DNA of 32,053 bases, from contig WTGW01000121.1 of NCBI GenBank assembly GCA_011523395.1, positions 1 through 32,053 on the forward strand, in the 5' to 3' direction. This document shows positions 15,856 to 29,307 of this stretch, piece after piece. Position 1 is the stretch's first letter. The number at the start of each line of letters is the position of its first letter. The position numbers were made by a program, and so were the translations under genes. Under the pieces are notes generated by a model that saw nothing but the letters and a program-made list of their open reading frames with translations, had not been told where the DNA came from and did no database searches. Origin of the DNA: Acidimicrobiia bacterium. GTDB lineage: Bacteria > Actinomycetota > Acidimicrobiia > Spongiisociales > Spongiisociaceae.

Positions 15856-16851
15856 GTGGTCGTCCATGCGGAACCCTTCCGGCACGTTGCCCGCGAGGCT
15901 CGAGAGAACTCCGAATTCCTGCGGATGGCACCCGCCGCCACCAAGGCTGCCGAGTCCAAGGGCCGGGAGAGTCCGGAGGAGCCCGACCCGCTCCGTACCG
16001 CATTCGAACGGGACCGCGACCGCATCGTGCACTCCAACGCCTTCCGGCGGCTGGCTCGCAAGACCCAGGTGTTCATCGATCCCGGCAACGACCATTTCGT
16101 CACCAGGCTCACCCACACGCTCCAGGTCGCCCAGATCGGACGCTCGATGGCGGTTGCGCTCGGCCTGAACGAGTCCTTGACCGAGGCCATCTGCCTGGGT
16201 CACGACATCGGGCACGCCCCGTTCGGTCACACCGGAGAGGACGCCCTCGACGAGATGCTCGACGGGGGTTGGGTACATGCCGATCACTCGGTGCGGATCC
16301 TGTCGGTGATCGAGCCGCTCAACCTCACCTGGGAGACGCGGGACGGCATCCGCGCCCACCCGTGGCGGATCGAGGAAGGACCCGCCACCCCGGAAGGGAC
16401 CCTATGCCGCTACGCCGACCGGATCGCCTACCTCAGCCACGATCCCGTCGATGCCATGAGGGCCGGGATCATCCGCTACCAGGACCTGCCGTTCCGGGCG
16501 CAAGCACTGCTCGGCGACCAGCACGGGCGTTGGGTGACCGCGATGGTGCACGCGGTGGTCGACGGCTCGATAAGCGCCGGCCGTGTCCAGATGGCCCCCG
16601 ATGTGGCCGAAGCCATGGACGATCTGCGGAACTTCATGTTCGAGCGGGTCTACCTTCGGGCTGAAGGTCAAGCCCTGAGGAGGCAGGCCATGGGCGTGGT
16701 CCAGGACCTGGTCCGCTACTACGAGGCGCACCCGTCCGAGATTCCCCCCTCCGCGCGGCGGTCCGACTCTCCGCAGCGCCAGGCGGTCGATTACGTGGCC
16801 GGCATGACCGATCGTTTCGCCAACCGGGTCCACGCGGCTCGCTGCGGGTAG
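15856..16851 (+). CDS. dgt: Deoxyguanosinetriphosphate triphosphohydrolase-like HD protein
   Basis: This 331-residue HD-superfamily enzyme is probably a dNTP triphosphohydrolase. The metal ligands are visible: His87 in RLTHTLQVAQI, the HD pair 116-117 in CLGHDIGHAPFGHTGED, and Asp188 in YADRIAYLSHD. The upstream block SKGRESPEEPDPLRTAFERD and FRRLARKTQVF is typical of the dGTPase-like subfamily. The GTG start is tentative; an ATG at residue 24 is possible, but the family similarity begins before it. It is followed after 6 bp by the nucleotidyltransferase gene, so the two are co-transcribed. Confidence 0.9.
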   Translation: MVVHAEPFRHVAREARENSEFLRMAPAATKAAESKGRESPEEPDPLRTAFERDRDRIVHSNAFRRLARKTQVFIDPGNDHFVTRLTHTLQVAQIGRSMAVALGLNESLTEAICLGHDIGHAPFGHTGEDALDEMLDGGWVHADHSVRILSVIEPLNLTWETRDGIRAHPWRIEEGPATPEGTLCRYADRIAYLSHDPVDAMRAGIIRYQDLPFRAQALLGDQHGRWVTAMVHAVVDGSISAGRVQMAPDVAEAMDDLRNFMFERVYLRAEGQALRRQAMGVVQDLVRYYEAHPSEIPPSARRSDSPQRQAVDYVAGMTDRFANRVHAARCG

Positions 16852-16857
16852 GGCGAG

Positions 16858-17892
16858 ATGCTCCGACCGGTGATCCTGGCGGGAGGATCGGGCACCCGGC
16901 TGTGGCCGCTGTCGCGTCCCGAGCATCCCAAGCCGCTGGTCCGAGCGGCCGGAGGGCGTTCGATGTTGCAGGAGACGCTCCTGCGCGCAGCCCTGCTCCC
17001 GGAACCGGCGGATCCGATCATCGTGTGCGGTGAGGACCACTACCCGCCCGTATCCGACCAACTGGCCGAGATCGGGGTGAGACGCTTCCGGGCGGTGCTG
17101 GAACCGGTGGGCCGCAACACCGCTCCCGCCGCAGCCGCAGCCGCGTTGCTGTCGGCGGCGGACGACCTGCTGCTGGTGCTCCCGGCCGACCATGCCGTCA
17201 GAGACACCGCAGCCTTCGTCGAGGTGGTGGAGCGAGCCACGGCCGCCGCCCGGGCCGGATGGCTGGTCACCTTCGGCGTCACGCCGGACCGGCCCGAGAC
17301 CGGATACGGCTACATCGAGCACGGGCCGGCCGTCGCCGACCTCCCGGGCGTGATCAGGATCGCCTCGTTCCGCGAGAAACCGGACCGTCCGACCGCCCGC
17401 CGTTACGTCGACTCGGGCCGCTACTCATGGAACTCCGGCATGTTCCTGTTCCGGGCCGGCACCTTCGTCGACGAACTGGGGTCAGCCAGTCCCGGCACTA
17501 TTCGCCAGGTACGGGCCGCGCTCGGCGGCCGGAGCGACGAAGGTCCGGTGGTGTTGGAGGAGCAGGCCTTCTCGGCCTGTCCGGAAGGCTCCATCGACCG
17601 GGTGGTGATGGAGCGGACCCGCCGCGGCGCCATGGCGCCCTTCGAGGCGGGATGGTCCGACCTGGGATCCTGGGCCGCTCTCTGGGAGAGAGCCACCAGT
17701 GACGAGCACGGGAACGTGGTGGCCGGGCCAGCCGAGGTGCGCTCGGTCTCGTCCAGCTACATCTCCGCCGGGGAACGGCCCGTCCTGGTACTCGGCCTCG
17801 ACGGGGTCATAGTGGTGGATACCGGGGACGCGGTCCTCGTGGCGGCCATGGACCGGGCCCAGGACGTCAGGCCCCCCGACCGTAGTTGCTAG
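16858..17892 (+). CDS. manC: Mannose-1-phosphate guanylyltransferase
   Basis: This 344-residue nucleotidyltransferase makes GDP-mannose from mannose-1-phosphate and GTP. It has the signature VILAGGSGTRLWPLSRPEHPK at the N-terminus, EPVGRNTAPAAAAAALL, the LLVLPADHAV motif, GVTPDRPETGYGYIEHG, FREKPDRPTARRYV and YSWNSGMFLFRAG, and AGWSDLGSWAALWERA near the C-terminus. The protein is of the short, monofunctional type without a phosphomannose isomerase domain. AGGGCGAG lies directly before the ATG. Its TAG stop lies inside the first arm of the heptamer hairpin at 17883-17948. Confidence 0.93.
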   Translation: MLRPVILAGGSGTRLWPLSRPEHPKPLVRAAGGRSMLQETLLRAALLPEPADPIIVCGEDHYPPVSDQLAEIGVRRFRAVLEPVGRNTAPAAAAAALLSAADDLLLVLPADHAVRDTAAFVEVVERATAAARAGWLVTFGVTPDRPETGYGYIEHGPAVADLPGVIRIASFREKPDRPTARRYVDSGRYSWNSGMFLFRAGTFVDELGSASPGTIRQVRAALGGRSDEGPVVLEEQAFSACPEGSIDRVVMERTRRGAMAPFEAGWSDLGSWAALWERATSDEHGNVVAGPAEVRSVSSSYISAGERPVLVLGLDGVIVVDTGDAVLVAAMDRAQDVRPPDRSC

Positions 17893-17944
17893 TCGTTAGT
17901 TGCTAGTTGGTAAGAACGAGCAACTAGAAACTAGAGACTAGAAA

Positions 17945-17948
<4 letters not shown>
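17883..17948. repeat. Inverted heptamer array between manC and rpoC
   Basis: The left arm is four 7-bp units (TAGTTGC, TAGTCGT, TAGTTGC, TAGTTGG; 17883-17910), the loop is TAAGAACGAG, and the right arm is four 7-bp units (CAACTAG, AAACTAG, AGACTAG, AAACTAA; 17921-17948). The right arm, reversed and complemented, matches the left unit by unit with one or two mismatches, making a stem of about 28 bp. The manC TAG (17890-17892) lies in the left arm and the rpoC TAG (17945-17947) in the right arm. It probably works as a bidirectional transcript end. Confidence 0.85.
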
Positions 17949-21979
<4,031 letters not shown>

Positions 21980-21984
21980 GCTTG

Positions 21985-24900
21985 TCAACCTTCTTCCCTG
22001 CGCTCCGGACGCGACAGATCGATTCCGAGTGACTCCGACGTGCGATAGAGGTCCTCGTCCAGGTCTCTGAACTGGACTTCCTCTCCCGCCGACAGCAACT
22101 CTACGTTGAGACACAGGCTCTGCATCTCTTTGATTAGCACCTTGAAGGACTCCGGGATCCCCGGTTCGGGTATGTTGTCGCCCTTGACGATCGACTCGTA
22201 GACCTTGACCCGACCCAGGACATCGTCCGACTTGATGGTCAGCAGCTCCTGGAGGGCGTAGGCGGCGCCGTAGGCCTCGAGAGCCCACACCTCCATCTCC
22301 CCGAAGCGCTGGCCGCCGAACTGCGCCTTACCGCCCAACGGCTGCTGGGTGATCATCGAGTAGGGACCGGTCGAACGGGCATGGAGCTTGTCATCCACCA
22401 GGTGGACCAGCTTGAGGATGTAGAGGTATCCCACCGTGATGGTCGTGTCGAAGGGCCTCCCGGTCCGCCCGTCGTAGAGAGTCGCCTTGCCGTCGTCGCC
22501 CACCAGGCGCATCCCGTCCCGGTTGGGGAGGCTGTTGGCGATGACGTCGCGTATCTCGCTCTGTCGGGCCCCGTCGAACACAGGCGTGGCCACGCGAGAG
22601 CGGGGCGGCCTGCCCTCCGCCGCCGGGGTCTCGCTCTTGAAGGGGCGCCATCCCTGAGCGGCGGCCCATCCGAGATGCGTCTCCAGCACCTGGCCGAGGT
22701 TCATCCGGGATGGAACGCCCAGCGGCGAGAGCACGATGTCGATAGGGGTCCCGTCCGCCAGGAAGGGCATATCCTCCTCCGGGAGGATCTTGGCGATCAC
22801 GCCCTTGTTGCCGTGCCGGCCCGCCAGCTTGTCGCCTTCGGAGATCTTGCGCTGGCTGGCCACGCACACCCGCACCAGCTCGTTGACCCCGGGCTGGAGA
22901 TCGTCGTAGCCGTCCGCCCGCCGGTAGACCCGTACATCGATCACCTTGCCGGACTCGCCGTGGGGAACCTTGAGGGAGGAGTCCCTGACCTCGCGGGCCT
23001 TCTCCCCGAAGATGGCCCGTAGCAGGCGTTCCTCCGGGGTCATCTCGGTCTCACCCTTGGGTGTCACCTTGCCGACCAGGTAGTCACCCGGTCCCACATT
23101 GGCGCCCACCCGGATGACTCCCTCGTCGTCGAGGTCTTTGAGGACCTCCTCCGCTACGTTCGGGATGTCGCGGGTGATCTCCTCGGCGCCCAACTTGGTG
23201 TCGCGAGCGTCGACCTCGTACTCCTCGATATGGATCGAGGTCAGCACGTCGTTCTTGACCAGACGCTCGCTGAGGACTACGGCGTCCTCGAAGTTGTGCC
23301 CCTTCCACGGCATGAAAGCGGCCAGCAGGTTCTTGCCCAGCGCCAGCTCTCCCGCCTCGGTGGAGGGCCCGTCGGCGATCACGGTCCCCGCCGATACCTC
23401 GTCACCGATGTCCACCACCGGCTTCTGGTTGATCGAGGTGCCCTGGTTGGAGCGCTCGAACTTGCGGAGCCGGTAGCGGTGCTCCTCATCGGTTCCGGTC
23501 TCGGTGATCACGATCTCGTTGCCGTTGATGGAGGTCACCACGCCCGCCACCTCGGAGGTGATCAGATCACCGGAGTCCTGGGCGGCCCTGGCTTCCACGC
23601 CCGTGCCCACGAGAGGCGCCTCGGCCTGGAGCAGCGGAACCGCCTGGCGTTGCATGTTGGAGCCCATAAGCGCCCGGTTGGCGTCGTCGTGCTCGAGGAA
23701 CGGGATCAGGGAGGTGGCCACCGAGACGATCTGCTTGGGTGAGATGTCCATGTAGTCGACGTCCCTGGGCGGTACCCGGTCGATCTCGCCGCCGGCTCGC
23801 CGGACCAGAACCCGGTCGCGAACGAAGGTGCCGTCCAGGTTCAACTCCGAGTTGGCCTGGGCGATCACGAAACGCTCCTCCTCCGAAGCGGTCAAGTGCT
23901 TGGTGACATCGGTCACCCGGCCGTCCTTGACCTCGCGGTAGGGGGTCTCGATGAAGCCGAACCGGTTGACCCTGGCATAGCTGGCGAGGGACCCGATCAA
24001 CCCGATGTTGGGACCTTCGGGGGTTTCGATGGGGCACATGCGCCCGTAGTGGGAGGGATGGACGTCCCGCACCTCGAAGCCTGCCCGCTCCCGCGATACG
24101 CCGCCCGGACCCAGCGCCGACAGGCGCCTCCGGTGGGTGAGTCCGGCCAGCGGGTTGGGCTGGTCCATGAACTGGCTGAGCTGGCTGGACCCGAAGAACT
24201 CCTTGATCGAGCCCACCACCGGCCGGATGTTGATGAGGGACGTGGGCGTGATGGAGTCCGGGTCCTGGGTGGACATCCGTTCTCTCACCTGGCGTTCCAT
24301 CCGGCTCAGACCCACCCGGATCTGGTTCTGGACCAGCTCCCCGACCGTCCGTACCCGGCGGTTTCCGAAGTGGTCCGTGTCGTCGGTGCGGACCACCACC
24401 TCGGCACCGGCCCGGGTGGTCATGGTCTCCTTACCCTGCTGGAGGTGGATCAGGTAGCGGATGGTGTCGATGAAGTCGTCCTGGGTGAAGAGACCGTTCT
24501 CGGATGAGTGTCCCTCCGGGTTCTCGAACTTCTGGTTGACCTTGTAGCGACCTACCTCGGTGAGGTCGTAACGCTTCGAGTTGAAGAAGATGGAGCCGAT
24601 CAGGCCCTTGGCGGAGTCCAGGGTGGTCGGCTCGCCGGGGCGTTGCTTGCGGTAGAAGTCGAGCATGGCATCCTCGACGTCACCCACCGGGTCCTTGTCC
24701 AGGGTGTTGGCGATGACGTCCGCGTCATGGAACAGGCGGAGTATCTCGTCGTCGGTCTCGGCGATGCCCAGCGCCCTCACGAACGACGTGATGTACTGGC
24801 GCCGCTTGCGGTCCACCCGTACGCCGACCGTGTCGCGCTTGTCGATGTCGAACTGCATCCAGGCGCCCTGGCCGGGTATCACCTTGGCGCCGTACACGTC

Positions 24901-25353
24901 CTTGTCGGAGGCCTTGTCCACCGAGTGGTCGAAGTACACGCCCGGAGACCGAACCAGCTGGCTCACTACCACCCGCTCGGTGCCATTGATGATGAAGGTG
25001 CCGTTGCGGGTCATCATCGGGAAGTCGCCCAGGAACACCCTCTGTTCCTTGATCTCGCCGGTGTTGCGGTTGACGAACCGGGCGATCACGTGAAGGGGCT
25101 TGGAGTAGCTCGTGTCCCGCTCCTTCGCCTCCTCCTCGGTCATCAACGGCTCCCCGAAGTAGTGATCGCTGAGGTCGAGAGCCAGCTGCCCGCCGAAGTC
25201 CTCGATGGGTGAGAGCTGCTGGAATATCCGGCTGAGGCCTTCTTCGAGGAACCAGCTGAAGGACTCGCGCTGGACCGCGATGAGGTCGGGCAGGGGGCTG
25301 ACCTCGGGAATCTTCGAGAAGGACAGTCGATCAACAGCAGGGGCTATGGCCAA
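21985..25353 (-). CDS. rpoB: RNA polymerase beta subunit
   Basis: This 1122-residue beta subunit has actinobacterial length. It begins at TTG (25351-25353) with a perfect AGGAGG five bases upstream. Landmarks are [20 protein letters not shown] near the N-terminus, the rifampicin region [58 protein letters not shown] and [20 protein letters not shown]. The key rifampicin contacts (Asp516, His526 and Ser531, E. coli numbering) are wild type; Pro replaces the usual Asn518 and Ala replaces Ser522. It is followed by rpoC in the same operon. Confidence 0.98.
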   Translation of the reverse strand: MAIAPAVDRLSFSKIPEVSPLPDLIAVQRESFSWFLEEGLSRIFQQLSPIEDFGGQLALDLSDHYFGEPLMTEEEAKERDTSYSKPLHVIARFVNRNTGEIKEQRVFLGDFPMMTRNGTFIINGTERVVVSQLVRSPGVYFDHSVDKASDKDVYGAKVIPGQGAWMQFDIDKRDTVGVRVDRKRRQYITSFVRALGIAETDDEILRLFHDADVIANTLDKDPVGDVEDAMLDFYRKQRPGEPTTLDSAKGLIGSIFFNSKRYDLTEVGRYKVNQKFENPEGHSSENGLFTQDDFIDTIRYLIHLQQGKETMTTRAGAEVVVRTDDTDHFGNRRVRTVGELVQNQIRVGLSRMERQVRERMSTQDPDSITPTSLINIRPVVGSIKEFFGSSQLSQFMDQPNPLAGLTHRRRLSALGPGGVSRERAGFEVRDVHPSHYGRMCPIETPEGPNIGLIGSLASYARVNRFGFIETPYREVKDGRVTDVTKHLTASEEERFVIAQANSELNLDGTFVRDRVLVRRAGGEIDRVPPRDVDYMDISPKQIVSVATSLIPFLEHDDANRALMGSNMQRQAVPLLQAEAPLVGTGVEARAAQDSGDLITSEVAGVVTSINGNEIVITETGTDEEHRYRLRKFERSNQGTSINQKPVVDIGDEVSAGTVIADGPSTEAGELALGKNLLAAFMPWKGHNFEDAVVLSERLVKNDVLTSIHIEEYEVDARDTKLGAEEITRDIPNVAEEVLKDLDDEGVIRVGANVGPGDYLVGKVTPKGETEMTPEERLLRAIFGEKAREVRDSSLKVPHGESGKVIDVRVYRRADGYDDLQPGVNELVRVCVASQRKISEGDKLAGRHGNKGVIAKILPEEDMPFLADGTPIDIVLSPLGVPSRMNLGQVLETHLGWAAAQGWRPFKSETPAAEGRPPRSRVATPVFDGARQSEIRDVIANSLPNRDGMRLVGDDGKATLYDGRTGRPFDTTITVGYLYILKLVHLVDDKLHARSTGPYSMITQQPLGGKAQFGGQRFGEMEVWALEAYGAAYALQELLTIKSDDVLGRVKVYESIVKGDNIPEPGIPESFKVLIKEMQSLCLNVELLSAGEEVQFRDLDEDLYRTSESLGIDLSRPERREEG

Positions 25354-25692
25354 AGCTTCCTCCTAATAGACACCCAACCGGTAACACCGGCCGGCTCGAA
25401 CTCAATTGACCCGGTACATCCGTGTTCCGACGCCACTCCGGACACGAACAATCACCATGCTCTCCGAATATCGGTCGCCATCAGGCGGGATGTGTGAAGG
25501 TACGCGCGCTCTCCCGACACCTAGGGCACGGCAAACCCGCAGTTTAGCACGCGACAAAACCCACCTAAAGCCGGAGCCTTAGGCGGAAGTCACTTCCTAT
25601 CGACGGGCTCCCGTCGTTGCACCCTACGGGCGATGCCGTCCACTTCGCGGTGATGTTAACGGGACACCGGAGCCGCGGCAACCGCTCGCGGC
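25354..25692 (-). promoter_or_regulatory. rplL-rpoB intergenic region with hairpins and a candidate promoter
   Basis: This 339-bp stretch has no supported gene. Going with transcription after the rplL stop, it holds a perfect hairpin at 25601-25616 (CGACGG, loop, CCGTCG), a short palindrome at 25585-25597 (GGAAGT-C-ACTTCC), a hairpin at 25563-25582 (CCTAA and TTAGG arms), a -10-like TAAACT preceded by TG (25541-25546), a CCGGT-AAC-ACCGG hairpin at 25378-25390 and the rpoB Shine-Dalgarno. The position is where an attenuator and secondary promoter commonly reduce rpoBC expression relative to rplJL. The specific promoter is tentative. Confidence 0.45.
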
Positions 25693-26079
25693 CTAGCGAA
25701 TCTCGACAGAGCCTCCGACCGCCTCGATCTTCTCCTTGGCGGCGTTGGCCTCCTCCTTGGAGACAGCCTCGAGAACGGTGCTGGGGAGACCGTCCACGAC
25801 CGCCTTGGCCTCCTTGAGTCCGAGACTGGTCATGGCCCGGACTTCCTTGATGACCTGGATCTTCTTGTCGCCGGATCCGGTGAGCACCACGTCGAATTCC
25901 GTCTGCTCCTCTGCGGGCGCCTCGGCCCCGGCGCCGTCACCGGCCGCGACCGCCATCGCCATCGGGGCTGCCGCGGTCACATCGAAGTGCTCCTCGAAAG
26001 CGTCGAGAAACTCCTTGAGCTCGAGGACCGTCATCCCCTCGAACACACCCAACAGTTCTTCAGTAGTCATGCTGGCCAT
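25693..26079 (-). CDS. rplL: Ribosomal protein bL12 (L7/L12)
   Basis: This 128-residue stalk protein recruits translation GTPases. The N-terminal dimerisation domain has [22 protein letters not shown], then an Ala/Gly hinge ([18 protein letters not shown]), and the C-terminal factor-binding domain [20 protein letters not shown] with [20 protein letters not shown] and the terminal GGSVEIR. Several in-frame ATGs lie near the start. [10 protein letters not shown] at 26077-26079 was chosen because AGGAGG sits six bases upstream of it. It is co-transcribed after rplJ. Confidence 0.97.
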   Translation of the reverse strand: MASMTTEELLGVFEGMTVLELKEFLDAFEEHFDVTAAAPMAMAVAAGDGAGAEAPAEEQTEFDVVLTGSGDKKIQVIKEVRAMTSLGLKEAKAVVDGLPSTVLEAVSKEEANAAKEKIEAVGGSVEIR

Positions 26080-26145
26080 TGCCATCCTCCTAGATTCCGT
26101 TCGTTCGGCCGGTGCGGGCACCGGTGGCCGCGTCTGGACCCGGCC

Positions 26146-26667
26146 TTATCCTTCTTCCTTCTTTTCGAGCAACTGCGAGAACATCGAGGCTGCGCTCCTC
26201 GTAAAGGAACCCATCAGCGAGGCGGCTCTGGTCAGGGGCGCGTTGAAAGCCCCTGCGACCGTGGCGAGCATTACCTCCCGGCTGTCGAGGGTGGCGAGGC
26301 GCGCCACCTGATCGGCGCCGATGGCCCTGCCGTCGAGCATGCCGGCCTTGATGACCAGACCTTCGTGGTCCCGGCTGAAGGCGACCAGTGCCTTGGCGGC
26401 CGGGACCGGATCGTCCTCGACGAAAGCCACGGCGGTCGGCCCCGTAAGCCACTCGTCCATGTCATCGTGGCCGAGATCGTGGAGAGCTCGCTTGGTGAGC
26501 GTCATCTTCAGGACCCGGTATCTCGCCCCGGCTTCCCTGAGGCTCCGGCGAAGTTCCTGCTGGGCCGCCACCGGCAGGCTGCGGTACTCGGTCAGGAACG
26601 ATGAGGACGAGGCCGAGAAGTAACCCTTGATGTCTTCAACAGCCCGGACCTTGTCGGGTCGTGGCAT
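26146..26667 (-). CDS. rplJ: Ribosomal protein uL10
   Basis: This 173-residue protein anchors L12 dimers to the ribosome and represses its own operon. It shows PRPDKVRAVEDIKGYFSASS, FLTEYRSLPVAAQQELRRSL, ARYRVLKMTLTKRALHDL, GPTAVAFVEDDPVPAAKALV and a C-terminal helix ending SMFSQLLEKKEEG that binds L12. GGAGG lies five bases before the ATG at 26665-26667. The frame extends upstream but without family similarity. The leader in front of it has the look of an L10 regulatory leader. Confidence 0.96.
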   Translation of the reverse strand: MPRPDKVRAVEDIKGYFSASSSSFLTEYRSLPVAAQQELRRSLREAGARYRVLKMTLTKRALHDLGHDDMDEWLTGPTAVAFVEDDPVPAAKALVAFSRDHEGLVIKAGMLDGRAIGADQVARLATLDSREVMLATVAGAFNAPLTRAASLMGSFTRSAASMFSQLLEKKEEG

Positions 26668-26982
26668 GAACTCCTCCGCTGGATTGCGGGTCGCGGGCCG
26701 TCCCGCGACTTTGCTGGCGGTAGGCCGCACGCGCCGGAACGGCGCACAGGGACAGCAGGGAGGGAATCGGGACGGATGCCTCGATCCGACCTCGGCAGGC
26801 GAATCCTCGCGGATTGCTTTACACCCGTAACGGGTACCGGCTGTCTACGGCCAAACATTCCCGGTCCGGAACCGGGAAACCGCGGGCAGTGTAGCGGCCG
26901 CGCCCACCCTGCGCCAGGCAGGGGTCACCGCCCGTTGGCGGTTGCCGCTCGCCAGTGAGACGAGAGGACTGCTAGCTACCGG
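26668..26982 (-). promoter_or_regulatory. rplJ leader, probable L10 autoregulatory RNA
   Basis: This 315-bp gap between rplA and rplJ has no gene but is rich in RNA-like structure. In transcript order it has an 8-bp stem TTCCCGGT/ACCGGGAA (26858-26878), then GCCGTAGACAGCCGGT and ACCCGTTACGGGT, a hairpin AATCC-GCGA-GGATT with a GNRA loop, and the string CCTGCCGAGGT. These pieces occur in this order in actinobacterial L10 leaders as I remember them. They are followed by a GCGCC hairpin (26731-26745) and a perfect 8-bp stem GTCGCGGG/CCCGCGAC (26690-26709) just before the rplJ ribosome-binding site. Binding of L10(L12)4 would control rplJL translation. Confidence 0.6.
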
Positions 26983-27699
26983 CTAGGAAGCCACGCTGGA
27001 CAGGCGGTCCACCTTCGTCACGTCCACCCTGATTCCGGGACCCATGGTCGAGGCTATCGACAACCCCTTGAGATAGGTGCCCTTCGAAGCGGCCGGCTTC
27101 ACGCGCAGCACCTCGGACACCAGGGAGATCAGGTTCTCGTGGAGGCGCGTCTCGTCGAAAGAAGCCTTGCCGATGGGAGCGGCCACGTTCCCGTAGCGAT
27201 CGTTGCGGTACTCGATCTTGCCGGCCTTGAACTCCCCGACCGTCCTGGCCAGGTCCCGGGTGATGGTCCCGGCCTTCGGGTTGGGCATCAGACCCCGCGG
27301 TCCCAAGATCCTTCCGAGGCGACCCACCTTCGGCATCATGTCCGGTGAGGCGATCGCGACGTCGAAACCGACATCCCCGCCCGCAGCGATCGACGCGATC
27401 AGCTCGTCGCCGCCGACCACCTCGGCGCCCGCCTCCTCGGCCTCGGTTGCCAGGTCACCGACCGCGAACACGCAAATGCGGATCGCCTTGCCGGTTCCAT
27501 GGGGGAGCACCACGGTGCCCCGGACCAACTGGTCGGCCCGGCGCGGGTCGATCCCCAGCTTCATCACCGTCTCGATGGTCTCGTCGAATCGGGCGGCGGC
27601 CGAAGCCTTCACCATGCGCACCGCCTCGAGCGGCTCGTAGTGGTGGTACCTGTCGAATGCGGCGGCGAGCCGGTCGTAGCGCTTGCCCCTGCGAGCCAT
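26983..27699 (-). CDS. rplA: Ribosomal protein uL1
   Basis: This 238-residue L1-stalk protein has MARRGKRYDRLAAAFDRYHH at the start, ASAAARFDETIETVMKLGID, DQLVRGTVVLPHGTGKAIRI, MMPKVGRLGRILGPRGLMPNP (the L1 signature) and GTITRDLARTVGEFKAGKIE. AAGGAGG lies six bases before the ATG at 27697-27699; the longer open frame runs into the upstream repeat and is not coding. The gap to rplK is 259 bp, unusually long for this pair, because a MITE-like element sits between them. Confidence 0.97.
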   Translation of the reverse strand: MARRGKRYDRLAAAFDRYHHYEPLEAVRMVKASAAARFDETIETVMKLGIDPRRADQLVRGTVVLPHGTGKAIRICVFAVGDLATEAEEAGAEVVGGDELIASIAAGGDVGFDVAIASPDMMPKVGRLGRILGPRGLMPNPKAGTITRDLARTVGEFKAGKIEYRNDRYGNVAAPIGKASFDETRLHENLISLVSEVLRVKPAASKGTYLKGLSIASTMGPGIRVDVTKVDRLSSVAS

Positions 27700-27763
27700 A
27701 GGGTTCCTCCTTGTGGTCATAGCGAGCCACCCTCGCGGTGGCTCTCCCATCGGTATTCGGTTG

Positions 27764-27930
27764 TAGTGGTCTGTCTGCGAAACATCCGGGTGCTCTGGCG
27801 GCCATCGGCGTCCCGTCGCTTCGTTCCGCTTCCTCAACGTACCGCTGCGGGTACGCCTTCGTCAGCGCGCCTTGCGAGGAACACCGCTGCCGACGCCATA
27901 CCACACCGACATTACACAGACAGACCACCA
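27764..27930. mobile_element. MITE-like element between rplK and rplA
   Basis: Terminal inverted repeats TAGTGGTCTGTCTG (27764-27777) and CAGACAGACCACCA (27917-27930) match at 13 of 14 positions and enclose 139 bp. The interior has a perfect 6-bp hairpin (27838-27855, CGTACC/GGTACG) and no gene. A truncated copy in the opposite orientation lies at 5691-5794, and a fragment-like hairpin at 1124-1152. The element would be transcribed within the rplKA message. Confidence 0.78.
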
Positions 27931-27931
27931 G

Positions 27932-27954
27932 CCCCGCTTCTTGGAGCGAGGGGC
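27932..27954 (-). terminator. Hairpin directly behind rplK
   Basis: On the minus strand GCCCC and GGGGC, with an inner GC pair step, enclose a loop containing TCCAAGAA, starting about four bases after the rplK stop codon. There is no T-tract. It may pause or protect the rplK transcript end between rplK and the inserted element. Confidence 0.4.
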
Positions 27955-27958
27955 CTGT

Positions 27959-28387
27959 TCAGTCCGCGACGATGATCCCCATCGACCGGGCGGTGCCGGC
28001 CACGATCTTCATGGCCGCCTCGATGTCGTTCGTGTTCAGGTCGGGAAGCTTGGTCTCGGCGATCCGCCTGATCTGATCGCTGGACAGGGTGGCGACCTTC
28101 TCCCGGTGCGGCTCCGGCGACCCCTTCTCCACCCGCGCCGCCTGCCGGAGCAAGACCGCCGTGGGAGGTGACTTGGTGACGAAGCTGAACGACCGGTCCG
28201 TATAGATGGTTATCTCGGCCGGAACGATGGTGCCCACCTGGGCCCGGGTGGCATCGTTGTAGGACTTGACGAACTCCATGATGTTGATGCCGTACTGGCC
28301 CAGAGCCGGCCCGACGGGCGGCGCCGGGCTGGCCTCGCCGGCCGGGATCTGAACCTTCAGGATGGCTGCAACCCTTTTTCTGCCCAT
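27959..28387 (-). CDS. rplK: Ribosomal protein uL11
   Basis: This 142-residue protein binds 23S rRNA at the GTPase centre. It carries [77 protein letters not shown] and the terminal [15 protein letters not shown], all standard. AAGGA lies seven bases before the ATG. It follows nusG by 63 bp and belongs to the secE-nusG-rplKA group. Confidence 0.98.
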   Translation of the reverse strand: MGRKRVAAILKVQIPAGEASPAPPVGPALGQYGINIMEFVKSYNDATRAQVGTIVPAEITIYTDRSFSFVTKSPPTAVLLRQAARVEKGSPEPHREKVATLSSDQIRRIAETKLPDLNTNDIEAAMKIVAGTARSMGIIVAD

Positions 28388-28450
28388 GGTCGGTCTGTCC
28401 TTCGTGTCTCTCGTCTTGGCGGTCTGGTCTCGGTCGGGATAGTCGTGGCG

Positions 28451-29305
28451 CTACTGCTTCTGGATGTCCTCGAAGCCCAGTTCCATCGGCGTGTCCCGGC
28501 CGAAGATCTCGACCAGCACGGTGACCTTCTGCTGGTCGACGTTGATGTTCTCCACCACCCCGTTGAAATCGGCGAAGGGTCCCTTGGACACCCGCACCGT
28601 TTCTCCGATCTCCCACGCCGGGCGGAACCTCGGGGCCTTCTTGGCCGCCTCTCTCTTGAGACCCAGGAAACGCTCCACCTCGCGGCGCGACAGCGGGGTG
28701 GGCTGGAATCCACCTCCCATCCCGCTACCCACGAACGAGGTGACTCCGGGGGTGTTCCGCACCACGTTGAAGGTATGGGTGTCGTCGTACATCCTGATCA
28801 AGAGGTAGCCGGGGAACATGCGCCGCTCCACCTCCACCTTGCGGCCCCCTTTGATCTCGACCACCTTCTCGGTTGGGATGACGACCTCGAAGATGCTCCC
28901 CTCCAGGTGCTGGGAGGTCTTGAGGGTGTCGAGGTTGGCGCGTACCTTCTTCTCGTGACCCGAGTAGGCATGGATCACGTACCAGGACCCCCGCTTGTCG
29001 TAGGGGCTGATCGGATCCTCCTCTACGAACTCGGGAACCAGCTCCTGGGTGACGGTGGCCTTGGCTGCGGCCGCCGGAGCCTTCGCTACCGGCTCCTCCC
29101 GCACGGGCTCGGCGCTGGCCTCCGTGGCTTCCACCTCCGGGGCGGCGGCTTCCTCGACGGGCTCCGGCTCGTTCTCGTCACGGGATCCATCTGCCAGGAA
29201 GCCCGCACTCAGGAATGCCGCTCCCAGGGATCCGAGCGAGGCATCCTCACGATCCCCCTGCTCGGCGGGAGCTCGGTCCTGCTGCTCTGCCGTCCGTTCC
29301 GCCAT
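28451..29305 (-). CDS. nusG: Transcription termination/antitermination factor NusG
   Basis: This protein of about 284 residues has a long acidic Ala/Glu-rich N-terminal extension (about 100 residues, low complexity), the NGN domain starting GSWYVIHAYSGHEKKVRANL and containing RRMFPGYLLIRM and VRNTPGVTSFVGSG, and the KOW domain GETVRVSKGPFADFNGVVEN. The extension is common in actinobacterial NusG. Two starts are possible: ATG at 29303-29305, used here, or TTG at 29309-29311, which overlaps the secE stop as TTGA. It links RNA polymerase to Rho or to the ribosome. Confidence 0.95.
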   Translation of the reverse strand: MAERTAEQQDRAPAEQGDREDASLGSLGAAFLSAGFLADGSRDENEPEPVEEAAAPEVEATEASAEPVREEPVAKAPAAAAKATVTQELVPEFVEEDPISPYDKRGSWYVIHAYSGHEKKVRANLDTLKTSQHLEGSIFEVVIPTEKVVEIKGGRKVEVERRMFPGYLLIRMYDDTHTFNVVRNTPGVTSFVGSGMGGGFQPTPLSRREVERFLGLKREAAKKAPRFRPAWEIGETVRVSKGPFADFNGVVENINVDQQKVTVLVEIFGRDTPMELGFEDIQKQ

Positions 29306-29307
29306 CT

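Noticed and set aside
15794-16003. A 70-residue N-terminal extension of DnaX
   Set aside because: It runs through the divergent promoter gap and into the dGTPase-like gene on the other strand; DnaX proteins begin at or near [12 protein letters not shown].
28451-28760. NusG N-terminal low-complexity extension as a sign of a fusion
   Set aside because: Acidic Ala/Glu-rich extensions are common in actinobacterial NusG; no extra domain is visible.
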